A stretch of DNA of 64,000 nucleotides, taken from positions 250,116-314,115 of the forward strand of contig CAJULG010000001.1 of NCBI GenBank assembly GCA_910587045.1, given 5' to 3'. The stretch comes from an uncultured Lachnospiraceae bacterium. GTDB lineage: Bacteria; Bacillota; Clostridia; Lachnospirales; Lachnospiraceae. The position numbers and the translations under genes were made by a program. Below, piece after piece: positions 26,268 to 34,894 of the stretch. Numbering within the stretch: the stretch's first letter is position 1; every line of letters begins with the position of its first letter. A model generated the notes under the pieces. It searched no databases. It saw only the letters and a list, made by a program, of their open reading frames with translations, and was not told the origin of the DNA.

Positions 26268-28178
26268 CTATATATGTTTATATTGATAGGTCGGAACAAT
26301 CTCCGCTACCTTTTCCCGGATATCCTCCGGCTCCTCAACCACATACTCACTAAGATCCTGCAGAAGCTCCATGAACCTCTCCTCATCCATCTCGATCGGC
26401 TTTCCGATATGAATGAGCCGGTTCTCCGTATCCTGCATGCCCTCCTCCTGCATCAGCATCTCTTCATACAGCTTCTCTCCCGGTCTGAGTCCGGTAAAGG
26501 TGATGGAAATTTCCTCATCCGGCTTATGGCCGGACAACAGGATCAGGTTCCTTGCCAGATCAACGATCCTAACCGGTTCTCCCATATCCAGCACAAAGAT
26601 CTCACCACCCTTTGCATATGCCCCTGCCTGTAAGACCAGAGAAACCGCTTCCGGGATCGTCATAAAATACCGGATGATATCCGGATGGGTGACGGTTACC
26701 GGACCTCCGGCTGCGATCTGCTTCTGAAACAACGGGATCACGCTTCCGTTGCTTCCAAGGACATTGCCGAATCGCACTGCAACAAATTCCGTCTTTGAAT
26801 GCTTATCATAGGTCTGGATCAGCATCTCACAGATCCGCTTGGTAGCCCCCATGATATTGGTCGGGTTCACCGCCTTATCCGTGGATATCATCACAAACCG
26901 CTTTACCTGCCACTTATCCGCTGCCTGCACCACCTTCCAGGTACCCAGCACATTATTCTTAACCGCCTCATTCGGGCTGTCCTCCATCAGAGGAACGTGC
27001 TTATGGGCTGCAGCATGATATACGATCTCCGGCCGATATTGATTAAAAATATCATCCATACGCTTTGTATTCCGGACCGATGCGATCAGAACCACCAGAT
27101 TCAGCTCCGGAAAGTTCTTCTTCAATTCATTCTGAATGTCATAGGTAGTATTCTCATAGATATCAATCATCACAAGCTGCCTTGGCTGGTGCTTTGCGAT
27201 CTGGCGGCATAATTCGCTTCCGATCGAACCTCCGGCACCGGTCACCATGATCACCCGGTTTGAGACATATTTCATAATGGAATCCAGATTCACCTGAATC
27301 GGTTCTCTTCCCAGGAGGTCGTTCACATCCACGTCCCGGATCTTGGCCACACTGACCTCTCCGTTTACCAGCTGATACATTCCCGGCAGACGCTTCAACT
27401 CACATCCGGTTTCCTTACATATATTCAATATTTCCTTTATTTCCTTCATGGGAACAGAAGGCATTGCAATGATGATCTCATCCACCCTAAGCTTTTCTGC
27501 ATATTTCGCAATGGAATTACGATTACCCAGGATCCGGACGCCATGAATATAATTACCGACCTTAGAACTGTTATCATCAATGACACCCACCACCTTCATA
27601 TTCAGATAACTGCTGCGTGTGATCTCCCGGATCAGAGAATCTCCGGCGCTGCCTGCTCCGATGATCAGTATCCTTTTCTTTTCCGCATCTCCGATCCGCT
27701 TATGCAGAAAGGAACGAAGGGCCCGGTAGGCGTAACGGCTGATAAAGACCAGAACGATGAGATTGATCGTATAATACACATAATAAGCCCGGGGAAGAGG
27801 AATATGTGTTTTCATATTAATAGTAAGGATCAGAAACATGTTCAGAAATCCGGATGTTCCTCCTGCGCCGACAATATAGGTCAGTTCCATAGCCCCCGCA
27901 TAGGTCCAGAGACTGGAATACAGCCGGAACACCATGAAAACGATCAGGGTCAGAAGAATACTGAATGGCAGTGCTATCGTTACTACCTGTTCATAATTCT
28001 CCGGAATATCTCCAAAGGAAAAATCAAACCGCAAAAATAGCGCAAAATAACTGGAAACGATCACTGCCAGTATATCATACAGAATCAAAACCAGCCGCCG
28101 AAGCCATAAATCCTTATCAAATTCTTTTGTCTGCTTCCATCTTTTATCCATCTGATCCCCGTTCATATTCCTTATCAT
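26268..28178 (-). CDS. Membrane UDP-GlcNAc 4,6-dehydratase, PglF/EpsC-like
   Basis: It carries out the first step of diNAcBac synthesis. The 636-aa protein has four N-terminal TM helices (about 28-150), a Rossmann-like linker domain (I-I-G-A-G-S-A-G-D-S), then the catalytic short-chain dehydrogenase domain from about 305 with T-G-A-G-G-S-I-G-S-E. The active site reads S-T-D-K-A-V-N-P followed by M-G-A-T-K, the Met-for-Tyr form typical of PglF. Several in-frame ATGs lie near the N-terminus (28178, 28166, 28151) and the exact start is uncertain. Confidence 0.93.
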   Translation of the reverse strand: MIRNMNGDQMDKRWKQTKEFDKDLWLRRLVLILYDILAVIVSSYFALFLRFDFSFGDIPENYEQVVTIALPFSILLTLIVFMVFRLYSSLWTYAGAMELTYIVGAGGTSGFLNMFLILTINMKTHIPLPRAYYVYYTINLIVLVFISRYAYRALRSFLHKRIGDAEKKRILIIGAGSAGDSLIREITRSSYLNMKVVGVIDDNSSKVGNYIHGVRILGNRNSIAKYAEKLRVDEIIIAMPSVPMKEIKEILNICKETGCELKRLPGMYQLVNGEVSVAKIRDVDVNDLLGREPIQVNLDSIMKYVSNRVIMVTGAGGSIGSELCRQIAKHQPRQLVMIDIYENTTYDIQNELKKNFPELNLVVLIASVRNTKRMDDIFNQYRPEIVYHAAAHKHVPLMEDSPNEAVKNNVLGTWKVVQAADKWQVKRFVMISTDKAVNPTNIMGATKRICEMLIQTYDKHSKTEFVAVRFGNVLGSNGSVIPLFQKQIAAGGPVTVTHPDIIRYFMTIPEAVSLVLQAGAYAKGGEIFVLDMGEPVRIVDLARNLILLSGHKPDEEISITFTGLRPGEKLYEEMLMQEEGMQDTENRLIHIGKPIEMDEERFMELLQDLSEYVVEEPEDIREKVAEIVPTYQYKHI

Positions 28179-28214
28179 TTTCGCATATTAAAAAAACATT
28201 TCCCTTATCATTTG

Positions 28215-28568
28215 TCAACCCAGTACAGAATATACTACAATTCCTGTAATGATCAGGAGCAATGCCAGAATCTTTTTCCAGTTGATCTTCTCATGAAAGA
28301 TCAATGCCCCGAATATCGTAACATAGATATATCCCGTAGACTCCAGAACCGGTCCCATAGACAACGGGATGCCCCGGTAGGCGACCACGGAAAGCAGCGT
28401 CGCCGCTACAAATATCATATAAGCAATAATAACCAGAGGATTCAGATATTCCTTTATCTTTGAATCGTATTGCTTCATTGCCGCCTTTTTTAACATCACC
28501 TGTGAGACCGCACTGATCAGGGTTCCGCTCAACAGCACACAGGCATACATCAACATCGTCTTATCCAT
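28215..28568 (-). CDS. Four-TM EamA/SMR-like transporter subunit, second of a pair
   Basis: This 117-aa protein has four hydrophobic helices and a SMR/EamA pattern (P-V-L-E-S-T-G-Y-I-Y-V-T, then F-H-E-K-I-N-W near the last helix). Paired four-helix proteins of this kind include ArnE/ArnF, which flip undecaprenyl-phosphate-aminoarabinose. Its start overlaps the partner gene by 8 nt. Next to a WecE-type aminotransferase and a YfhO protein, a role in flipping an undecaprenyl-phosphate amino sugar is a reasonable inference. Confidence 0.8.
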   Translation of the reverse strand: MDKTMLMYACVLLSGTLISAVSQVMLKKAAMKQYDSKIKEYLNPLVIIAYMIFVAATLLSVVAYRGIPLSMGPVLESTGYIYVTIFGALIFHEKINWKKILALLLIITGIVVYSVLG

Positions 28569-28926
28569 CCTGTTCTACCTCGTTATCCGCCTTTGCAAAG
28601 ATCACAATTCCCACAATGACCAGCAGGATGCCTGCAAGCTTTCCTGCGGTAATACTCTCCTGAAAGAAGAGAAGCCCCCAGAGCATCGCCCACAAAACAG
28701 TAACCGCTTTATTCGCATAAGCAGTTGACAAAGGCAGCTGCTTGATGATCTGCTGCCAGGCAAGTGCATAGAATCCCAGAAGCAGGATAACTCCGCCATA
28801 ATACAGACAGAACGGAAGCGATAGAAATTCCTCATTCGCCGCCAGCTTACTGCAGATTCCGCTTAAGGAATAGATCAATATGATCACATGTAACAAAATC
28901 AGTGTTTTCGTCTTTGAATTCTTCAT
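28561..28926 (-). CDS. Four-TM EamA/SMR-like transporter subunit, first of a pair
   Basis: This 121-aa protein has four hydrophobic helices and the EamA-type segment L-S-T-A-Y-A-N-K-A-V-T-V-L-W, then F-F-Q-E-S-I-T-A-G before the final helix. It overlaps its partner by 8 nt, which suggests a heterodimer like ArnE/ArnF. It lies 20 nt downstream of the WecE-type gene. Confidence 0.8.
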   Translation of the reverse strand: MKNSKTKTLILLHVIILIYSLSGICSKLAANEEFLSLPFCLYYGGVILLLGFYALAWQQIIKQLPLSTAYANKAVTVLWAMLWGLLFFQESITAGKLAGILLVIVGIVIFAKADNEVEQDG

Positions 28927-28946
28927 CTGATAATCCTGTTATCCTT

Positions 28947-30080
28947 TTAATTCATTTTATAGAACCGGGTAATCTGTTCCATAATATAATCCACACTTTC
29001 AGCATCAAGATTATAAAACAATGGCAGACGTACCAGTCGCTCACTTTCCCTGGTGGTATAACGATCCTCTCCCACAAATTCACCGTACCGGATTCCCGCC
29101 GGTGCAATATGCAGCGGAATATAATGAAATACTGCCTGAATATCATTCTCTTTCAGGTATGCGATCAGCTTCTGGCGTTCCGCCAGATCCTTTGTCTTAA
29201 TATAGAACATGTGTGCATTATGCACACAGTATGCAGGAACAAACGGCAGCTCTATCCTGCCCGCCTCTGCCAGTGGAGACAGCCCCTCCCTGTACTGGTT
29301 CCATATCCGCATACGATTATCGTAAATCTCATCTGCCACCTCCAGCTGGGCCCACAGATAAGCAGCATTTAATTCGCTTGGCAAATAAGAGGAGCCGGCT
29401 TCCACCCAGGTATACTTATCAATCTGGCCCCGGAAGAATTTGCTCCGGTTGGTTCCCTTCTCCCGAATGATCTCCGCCGCTTCAATCATATCCTGATCCC
29501 GGATCGCAATAGCACCGCCCTCGCCCATACTGTAATTCTTGGTCTCATGGAAGCTGTAACAGCCATAATCTCCGATTGAACCGAGCGGTCTGCCCTTATA
29601 AGTACTCATAATCCCCTGGGCTGCATCTTCGATCACGATCAGCCCATACCTGGCAGCGATCGCCATGATTTCATCCATTTCACAACCCACACCGGCATAA
29701 TGAACCGGAACGATCGCTTTTGTCCGTTCTGTAATCGCTGATTCGATCAGCGTTTCATCCATATTCATAGTATCCGGGCGAATATCAACAAATTTTACTT
29801 TTGCTCCCCGCAGCACAAATGCATTTGCGGTAGAGACAAAGGTATAGCTTGGCATGATCACCTCATCTCCCGGCTTGATCTCTGCCAGAAGCGCCGCCAT
29901 CTCGGTCGCATGGGTACAGGAAGTGGTCAGAAGAATCTTTTCGGCACCGCTCCATTCCTCCAGCCAGGCATTGCACCGTCTGGTAAATGCGCCATCCCCT
30001 GACAGTTTCTTATTCTGAACTGCCTCCTTCAAATAATCCATTGCTGTATGAATAAATATCGGTTCATTAAAACTGATCAT
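28947..30080 (-). CDS. wecE: dTDP-4-amino-4,6-dideoxygalactose transaminase
   Basis: It makes dTDP-Fuc4N from dTDP-4-keto-6-deoxyglucose, the product of RmlB, which this locus also encodes. The 377-aa protein follows E. coli WecE/RffA almost motif by motif (K-L-S-G-D-G-A-F-T-R-R-C, M-P-S-Y-T-F-V-S-T-A-N-A-F, S-F-H-E-T-K-N with the PLP lysine, R-E-K-G-T-N-R-S, F-H-Y-I-P-L-H). The ATG at 30080 has GAGGAAA 6 nt upstream and matches the family length; the ORF could extend to 30116. No WecD acetyltransferase is visible, so the free 4-amine may be retained. Confidence 0.93.
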   Translation of the reverse strand: MISFNEPIFIHTAMDYLKEAVQNKKLSGDGAFTRRCNAWLEEWSGAEKILLTTSCTHATEMAALLAEIKPGDEVIMPSYTFVSTANAFVLRGAKVKFVDIRPDTMNMDETLIESAITERTKAIVPVHYAGVGCEMDEIMAIAARYGLIVIEDAAQGIMSTYKGRPLGSIGDYGCYSFHETKNYSMGEGGAIAIRDQDMIEAAEIIREKGTNRSKFFRGQIDKYTWVEAGSSYLPSELNAAYLWAQLEVADEIYDNRMRIWNQYREGLSPLAEAGRIELPFVPAYCVHNAHMFYIKTKDLAERQKLIAYLKENDIQAVFHYIPLHIAPAGIRYGEFVGEDRYTTRESERLVRLPLFYNLDAESVDYIMEQITRFYKMN

Positions 30081-30081
30081 A

Positions 30082-32430
30082 TTACGTTTCCTCTTTTCTA
30101 TACCCTTTTCTGCCATTCCATATCCAGAATACTATAACATAACCCAGAATAGAAATCAAACTGACCACACATCCGATAATCAGGAAATCGTTACGATAGA
30201 TCAACCTGATATCATGAATTCCAGGTTCCACGCTGATTCCGGTCAGACCTCCGTTAATATCATATGTCCGGCACTCTGTTCCATCCACATAAGCCTTCCA
30301 GGTAGTTTCATAAAAAATCGGAATACAGAGCATTGCATCCGTTTCCCCTTTATTCTCAATTCTTCCGCTGAATACATTATGTTCGAGTTCTATATTTTGC
30401 AGACCATTAGCGGAAAGCGTCATAAGTGCGACCTCCGGGTCCGGACTGTCGTTCTCCTCCTTCAAAAGCGGTACCTCCACTCCGGTATCCATCTCCTCAT
30501 CCGTCAGATAAAATCCGCCTGTCAGCATCCGGTCCCGTTCTGCAGCGGAAAGTCCCTCCAGTGCTGCCTTCTCAATCCGCCTTTCATAGAGATACCCGAA
30601 TGGCAGTGCCTGTTGATTCCGGTATAACACCTTGTCTCCCGTCTGGTATATATATTCATATAATCCGGAATCAACCGGTTCCGATTCATGAGCTATGATA
30701 TAACGCATCCCCAGCAGGGTAAGCAGAATATGCCGGTCCTCCGGGAAATTGATCTGAGTCCTATAAGACAATGCGGGCACCAGATTCTCCTCTGCATACC
30801 GGCTCAAACTGGACGGGATCACAGATTCATACCACGCCATGCCATAGAACTCCTGTGCCAGTGCATCATTCAGGCTCACGCTTCCGAACGTCTTTTTGGT
30901 ACGGTAAAGGTCGGAATCCACTTCCTTCATGTAATCTACAAGTTCCATTGTCCCGTCTGTCCCGTATACTTTAGACCATTCTACGGATACGATCCCTCTC
31001 TGATTGATCGATGCAGTATTACAGATTCCTGCCTCACACAGGATCAGAAGCAGTAAAGCAATTCCATACCGCTTCTTACGTTCTCCCTGAAAGAAGAATA
31101 TCCAGCTTCCATACAGGACTGCAAAGCACAGGCTTACTGCCAGCACACGCAGGCTCGCCCTTCCATAGAGAGAAGTATAACGAGCGGCAAACAGGAGACT
31201 GTACAGAACCCCGTAAACTGCAAGACTGATCACTGCACAGCGCTTATTGTTCCGTTGTTCCCCGGATTCCAGTATATGCTCTAACATATAGCCGATCCCA
31301 ATGATCATGACAAAGCACAGCCAGAAGGTCCACCGGTAATACTCACCAGAGAATCCAGTCATAATAATGGATACCCCTCTGGTGATCAGAAACAGAAGAC
31401 CCAGGATATAGAACCCTCCCCGCTTCCATCTGCCCTCTGACAGGAAGGAAAAAACCATAGAAAACAGGAACAGATTCGATGTAAAGATCATAGGTGCTTC
31501 ATAATAGTTTCCTCTGCCGGTATATAAATCACCAATTCCCAATCCGTTGTTGGAGATCAGTCGTCCAAACACCATAAGAATATCATCCGGTTTTTTGAAC
31601 TGGAAGATGCGTTGCAATAATCCGGCGGAGCCGCCGCCGGAGCGTTCGCTTCCAAAAAATGCACCGATACTGACAAAAATGAGAAAGGCAGCCATCAAAA
31701 TCCCGATCAATGCCATCCCTCCCAGTCCGAGGATCCGGAATAAAATCTCCTTTGGCCTCTTCTTCCGTAACACACCATAGGCGATCACATAAAATATGCT
31801 GAAAATACCAACCATATACAGAAAATAATACCCTCGGAGCGCCATTAGAAAGATGACCAGAGGAATCCACCGGTCGAATATGTTATCCTTTTCCAGCCAT
31901 AACTGCAGTACATACATAAATAGTGTAAACTCTGCCGTAGCAGTAAGAAAGGAATAATGCTGTCCCCATAGAACATTATAGCTGCAAAACGTCCAGATCA
32001 GCGAACAGGCAATTCGGGCATATTGATTGGTAAAGATCCGTTCAAAGAATAAATAGCCGACCGCTGCTATAAAAACTGTCTTTATGTAGAGCGATACCAT
32101 AATACCGATATGCATCGTCTCATGATCACAAAGCAGCAACCAGAATTCAAACGGATTCAGGAGGGCCACGATCCGTTCAAAAGCTGAGCCCCCCAGTCCC
32201 ATTTGCAGAGAAAAATCTGCCATGGCACCATTCTGGAACTGTTGTGCATCAAAAATATAATATGGAAGGTACTGGGAAAAGGTATCAAACCCTACATCAT
32301 AATAAATATATGCCTGTCCGCCAAACAAAAACCTTCTATACAAAAATATAAACAAAATATTAGCAAGCAGAACTACAATGATCATATTTTGCTTTCTGCT
32401 ATTCTCCAGTTTCTGTTTTCCAGAACTCAT
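30082..32430 (-). CDS. YfhO-family membrane GT-C-like glycosyltransferase
   Basis: This protein of about 782 aa has some 13 hydrophobic helices, an extracytoplasmic domain of about 220 residues and a last TM at the C-terminus, the architecture of YfhO. The first loop has Y-Y-D-V-G-F-D-T-F-S-Q-Y, placing acidic residues where GT-C enzymes have their catalytic site. YfhO proteins in Bacillus and Listeria transfer sugars from undecaprenyl phosphate onto teichoic acids outside the cell. Here it precedes WecE and the SMR pair. The ATG at 32430 (GGAGG 7 nt upstream) is preferred over 32478, which would overlap the upstream gene. Confidence 0.85.
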   Translation of the reverse strand: MSSGKQKLENSRKQNMIIVVLLANILFIFLYRRFLFGGQAYIYYDVGFDTFSQYLPYYIFDAQQFQNGAMADFSLQMGLGGSAFERIVALLNPFEFWLLLCDHETMHIGIMVSLYIKTVFIAAVGYLFFERIFTNQYARIACSLIWTFCSYNVLWGQHYSFLTATAEFTLFMYVLQLWLEKDNIFDRWIPLVIFLMALRGYYFLYMVGIFSIFYVIAYGVLRKKRPKEILFRILGLGGMALIGILMAAFLIFVSIGAFFGSERSGGGSAGLLQRIFQFKKPDDILMVFGRLISNNGLGIGDLYTGRGNYYEAPMIFTSNLFLFSMVFSFLSEGRWKRGGFYILGLLFLITRGVSIIMTGFSGEYYRWTFWLCFVMIIGIGYMLEHILESGEQRNNKRCAVISLAVYGVLYSLLFAARYTSLYGRASLRVLAVSLCFAVLYGSWIFFFQGERKKRYGIALLLLILCEAGICNTASINQRGIVSVEWSKVYGTDGTMELVDYMKEVDSDLYRTKKTFGSVSLNDALAQEFYGMAWYESVIPSSLSRYAEENLVPALSYRTQINFPEDRHILLTLLGMRYIIAHESEPVDSGLYEYIYQTGDKVLYRNQQALPFGYLYERRIEKAALEGLSAAERDRMLTGGFYLTDEEMDTGVEVPLLKEENDSPDPEVALMTLSANGLQNIELEHNVFSGRIENKGETDAMLCIPIFYETTWKAYVDGTECRTYDINGGLTGISVEPGIHDIRLIYRNDFLIIGCVVSLISILGYVIVFWIWNGRKGYRKEET

Positions 32431-32456
32431 TCCTGATCCTCCATAGTATAATAAAC

Positions 32457-33947
32457 CTAATGTTTCTTTCCCAGCCATCGAACCGGCTTTGTCAGCTTCC
32501 AGGATGTAGACTGCAGCATCTCTTCAATTACATGCTCCTTATCCTGGATCACCGCTTCCCGCGCAGCACATAACTGTCGTAATTCCTGATTCTCACCCTC
32601 ACGGGCATTGCATTCCTGACGCAGTGCCTGATTTGCATTCTCGCGACTGCAACACTCCTGCTGCAGCAGTTCACAATCCTGCCTCAATTTCTGATTCTCA
32701 TCTTCCTTTTCCCGAATGGCCTCCTCCTGGGTGGCACACAACTGCTTTACCTCCAGACTGGAATTATATAACAATACTCCATCCGTGGAACAGATTCCGG
32801 CAATTTCCTTTGACACTGTGGTAATATAGAAATTCACCTCAATCTCCTGAATACCGCTGTCAATCTCCGGCACCACCCATTGCGGATCATCCGTATTATA
32901 TACATACATCGTGTCACCAATATGCTCTCCATTATTATAGAACACAGCATCTCTCCGGCCGCCCTCCATATCGGTTACCTGAAAATCGCGGATATCAATG
33001 ATACAATACTGATTGGTCGGATCGATCCTTACCTGCTTCACCTGACTTAATTTATCAATCCGAAGCGTATATCTTCCATCCTCCGCCTTCTGACAGTTCA
33101 TGAATTCCGAGTCCTCCTCCGAATATCCGCTGCCATAATCATAAAAGACCTGTACCTGTCCCGGGATATAGCGTACCAGCAGATCATTCACCACGTATTT
33201 CGTGTTGTTGATCTCATTGCTCAGCAGCGCAAGCGGACAGGAGTCTCCGTTCACATAACTGTGAAAAGCCCGATCCATACATTTATACACCTGCTGCTCT
33301 GCCTCACTGATCCCAAACAACTGCAACAGGTTCAGATGCCAGAGTTCATCCCGCTTATTCGAAGAATACAGATAATCACAAATGGCACGGTAAAGCATAA
33401 AATTCACCGGGACATCGAAATCAAAGGTCCACTCATAATCAATAATATTCCATTTTCCTTCTGCGTCAATAATAATATTACCGAATATCAAATCAATATT
33501 TGCAACCGATACCGCTTCTAACGGCATCGGTATCTCCACATCTCCGAAGATGCTTCGAAAACTCTTCGTACAGACAAACTGCTTTTGCTCCAGACAGTCT
33601 AACAGATTCTTTTTATAAAGCCGGATCTCGTCTAAGATTCCCAGATAATCCTGCCTTGCCATATATGCATCCAGATGCTGTTCAAAGGTGGTGCCCGTCA
33701 CATAGGAAAAACGGATCGTTTCAGAATCCGGAAGCGTTTCACAGTGATTGATCTGAACACCGGAGCCTTCATACAGTCCGGATAACGCCACATAGTGGTC
33801 ATAGATCGAAGCTACATGGGTGCCTGCCGCATCGGACATTGGACACTTCAGAATATACCGACCTTCTGTTCCTTCCAGAATACAGGTTTTGATCTTCAGC
33901 TCCGTTCTCCGTTCGGTAGAATATTTTGTATACAGTATCTGATCCAT
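32457..33947 (-). CDS. WbdD-like kinase with beta-rich module and C-terminal coiled coil
   Basis: This 496-aa protein reads as four parts. Residues 1-260 are a protein-kinase-like fold with catalytic D152 and N157 (I-D-L-I-F-G-N) and metal-binding D170 (I-I-D-Y-E-W). Residues about 265-385 are beta-rich. Residues 400-478 are a strong coiled coil with repeating E-N-Q-x-L-R-Q units. A basic tail ends T-S-W-K-L-T-K-P-V-R-W-L. In E. coli O9a, WbdD has methyltransferase, kinase, coiled coil and membrane tail in one chain and caps the polymer to stop growth; here a methyltransferase gene lies 2 nt upstream and Wzt/Wzm precede it. Capping of the ABC-exported glycan is a strong inference. A GGGAGG site is 7 nt before the ATG. 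Confidence 0.75.
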   Translation of the reverse strand: MDQILYTKYSTERRTELKIKTCILEGTEGRYILKCPMSDAAGTHVASIYDHYVALSGLYEGSGVQINHCETLPDSETIRFSYVTGTTFEQHLDAYMARQDYLGILDEIRLYKKNLLDCLEQKQFVCTKSFRSIFGDVEIPMPLEAVSVANIDLIFGNIIIDAEGKWNIIDYEWTFDFDVPVNFMLYRAICDYLYSSNKRDELWHLNLLQLFGISEAEQQVYKCMDRAFHSYVNGDSCPLALLSNEINNTKYVVNDLLVRYIPGQVQVFYDYGSGYSEEDSEFMNCQKAEDGRYTLRIDKLSQVKQVRIDPTNQYCIIDIRDFQVTDMEGGRRDAVFYNNGEHIGDTMYVYNTDDPQWVVPEIDSGIQEIEVNFYITTVSKEIAGICSTDGVLLYNSSLEVKQLCATQEEAIREKEDENQKLRQDCELLQQECCSRENANQALRQECNAREGENQELRQLCAAREAVIQDKEHVIEEMLQSTSWKLTKPVRWLGKKH

Positions 33948-33949
33948 GC

Positions 33950-34894
33950 CTATGCCTCCCTTCCCACTACAACAAGAAATGAATTCGCAAATTCCGGATA
34001 CATGCCATCCTCGATCAGACTGTCATATACCCTGCTCTCATCAAAGGTCAGCAGACGTTCATTATCCAGGTTCAACAGATTCCGGGTCAGAGTTCCCTGC
34101 TCCGGCAGATACGCATCGGAGAAAATCTCCATAGGCAGCTTATAATCCGGATATGGATAATAAAACGCTTCGGTACGCATGCCACAGTCTGCAAACAGCT
34201 TCGTCAGACCACGTTTTGAAAACGTCCGGACTCCCTTCGTATGCGTATAGCCCTCGATCCCTTCAAAATACCGGCTGACATGATCCTCCTTGCAGCCTGC
34301 CCAGTATTTCAGTCCATATTTATTCTCAATGGCTACAATCAGCTTTCCATCCGGTTTCAGATGGGCCTTTATAATATTCAGGAATTCCCGGAAGGCATCT
34401 TTATCACTATGGATATACGATGCTGCATACTCCAGCACACCGATCAGGGTAATATAATCATAATCCTTCATCAGCACCGGTTCTATTTCCTGAAAGTTTC
34501 CCACCATGATCTGAATATTGTCATAGTCCCGGTTCCGGTATGCATTGATCAGACTTCGCTTTCTGGAAAGCTCCACACAGGTCACCTCTGCACAGTTCCT
34601 TGCCAGGGCTCCGGTGATCGCCCCGCAGCCGGCTCCGATCTCTAATACACTTGCATCCTTTGAGAATGGAAACCATTCAATAATATTCTGACGGATATGA
34701 GATAAATGATAGAGGATCGGCCAGCGTTTCTCTCTGGCAATAATCCCGTTGTACTCATCCTCCGTATGATTCTGAACAATGTCCAGCAATTCATCCTCAA
34801 CCTTGCCATCGGAATACAAATCCGCGCCGGAATAGTAATCCAAATTCAGTTCAACACTGCCAATCAGTTCCCTCATCTCTGCCTCCTGGATCAT
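33950..34894 (-). CDS. Class I SAM-dependent methyltransferase, WbdD-like partner
   Basis: This 314-aa protein has motif I V-L-E-I-G-A-G-C-G-A-I-T at 83-94, acidic V-E-L-S after the next strand and N-F-Q-E-I-E, a standard Rossmann methyltransferase. The later A-I-E-N-K-Y-G-L-K-Y-W-A-G-C-K-E-D-H stretch is typical of methyltransferases in Firmicute polysaccharide loci. It overlaps the Wzt stop by 4 nt (ATGA) and is followed after 2 nt by the kinase/coiled-coil gene, keeping the domain order of WbdD. It probably methylates the non-reducing end of the exported glycan. Confidence 0.8.
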   Translation of the reverse strand: MIQEAEMRELIGSVELNLDYYSGADLYSDGKVEDELLDIVQNHTEDEYNGIIAREKRWPILYHLSHIRQNIIEWFPFSKDASVLEIGAGCGAITGALARNCAEVTCVELSRKRSLINAYRNRDYDNIQIMVGNFQEIEPVLMKDYDYITLIGVLEYAASYIHSDKDAFREFLNIIKAHLKPDGKLIVAIENKYGLKYWAGCKEDHVSRYFEGIEGYTHTKGVRTFSKRGLTKLFADCGMRTEAFYYPYPDYKLPMEIFSDAYLPEQGTLTRNLLNLDNERLLTFDESRVYDSLIEDGMYPEFANSFLVVVGREA

